Position numbers and translations under genes: made by a program. Positions 5,497 through 5,523 of a stretch of DNA of 5,523 nt are shown here, piece after piece. The number at the start of each line of letters is the position of its first letter. Within the stretch, counting starts at the first letter, position 1. This DNA comes from Cyanobacteria bacterium UBA11370 (lineage in GTDB: Bacteria > Cyanobacteriota > Cyanobacteriia > Cyanobacteriales > Coleofasciculaceae): positions 1-5,523 of the forward strand of contig DNGI01000206.1 of assembly GCA_003486645.1 (NCBI GenBank). Reading direction: 5' to 3'. The notes beneath the pieces were generated by a model, which did no database searches, was not told where the DNA came from, and saw only the letters and a program-made list of their open reading frames with translations.

Positions 5497-5523
5497 GACC
5501 AACAACAAACAACGAACAACAAA
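5497..5523. repeat. AACAAAC-type heptamer array, right edge
   Basis: Units GACCAAC, AACAAAC, AACGAAC and a partial AACAAA, cut by the window edge. It is close in sequence and equal in orientation to the array at 4-38. Confidence 0.75.

Noticed and set aside
5247..5522. 91-residue frame on the - strand at the right edge
   Set aside because: Its body is antisense to the reductase and its N-terminus translates the heptamer repeats.
1..5523. CRISPR array interpretation of the repeats
   Set aside because: The repeats are short, contiguous 7-, 8- or 14-base tandem units without unique spacers, and no cas gene is present.

Overview
The window looks like chromosomal DNA from a cyanobacterium, probably a filamentous or large-genome one. 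The evidence is five exact HIP1 octamers (GCGATCGC), several families of short tandem heptamer repeats in the gaps between genes, an AccA protein of typical cyanobacterial length and start, and a short lipoxygenase lacking the N-terminal PLAT domain. All four genes lie on the + strand.

Layout: (1) 4-38, an AACAACC heptamer array at the left edge. (2) 40-966, a 308-residue protein of unknown function with an internally duplicated probable beta-domain. (3) 1086-2795, a complete 569-residue iron lipoxygenase, 119 bp downstream of the first gene and with a good ribosome binding site. (4) 2796-3132, a repeat-rich gap with a weak terminator-like hairpin and a consensus -10 box. (5) 3133-4113, accA, the alpha subunit of acetyl-CoA carboxylase carboxyltransferase. 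(6) 4114-4722, a 609-bp gap with no convincing gene but much structure: a perfect 12-bp inverted repeat, an isolated TATAAT, three tandem 14-mers, an 8-bp hairpin and degenerate heptamers. (7) 4723-5448, a classical short-chain dehydrogenase/reductase. (8) 5461-5523, two more heptamer arrays running to the right edge.

How the genes may work together: the first two are probably one transcription unit. The lipoxygenase would oxygenate polyunsaturated fatty acids, and the unknown protein, with a hydrophobic N-terminus and two beta-type modules, may be an accessory factor; this is inference. accA supplies malonyl-CoA for fatty acid synthesis. The reductase may act on a lipid-related or other carbonyl substrate, but its 609-bp separation from accA gives no operon evidence. 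The left pair is clearly more AT-rich than accA and the reductase, so the pair may be an accessory insertion beside a core gene.

The best candidate for something undescribed is the unknown-protein/lipoxygenase pair. No CRISPR array, transposase, tRNA or rRNA was seen.
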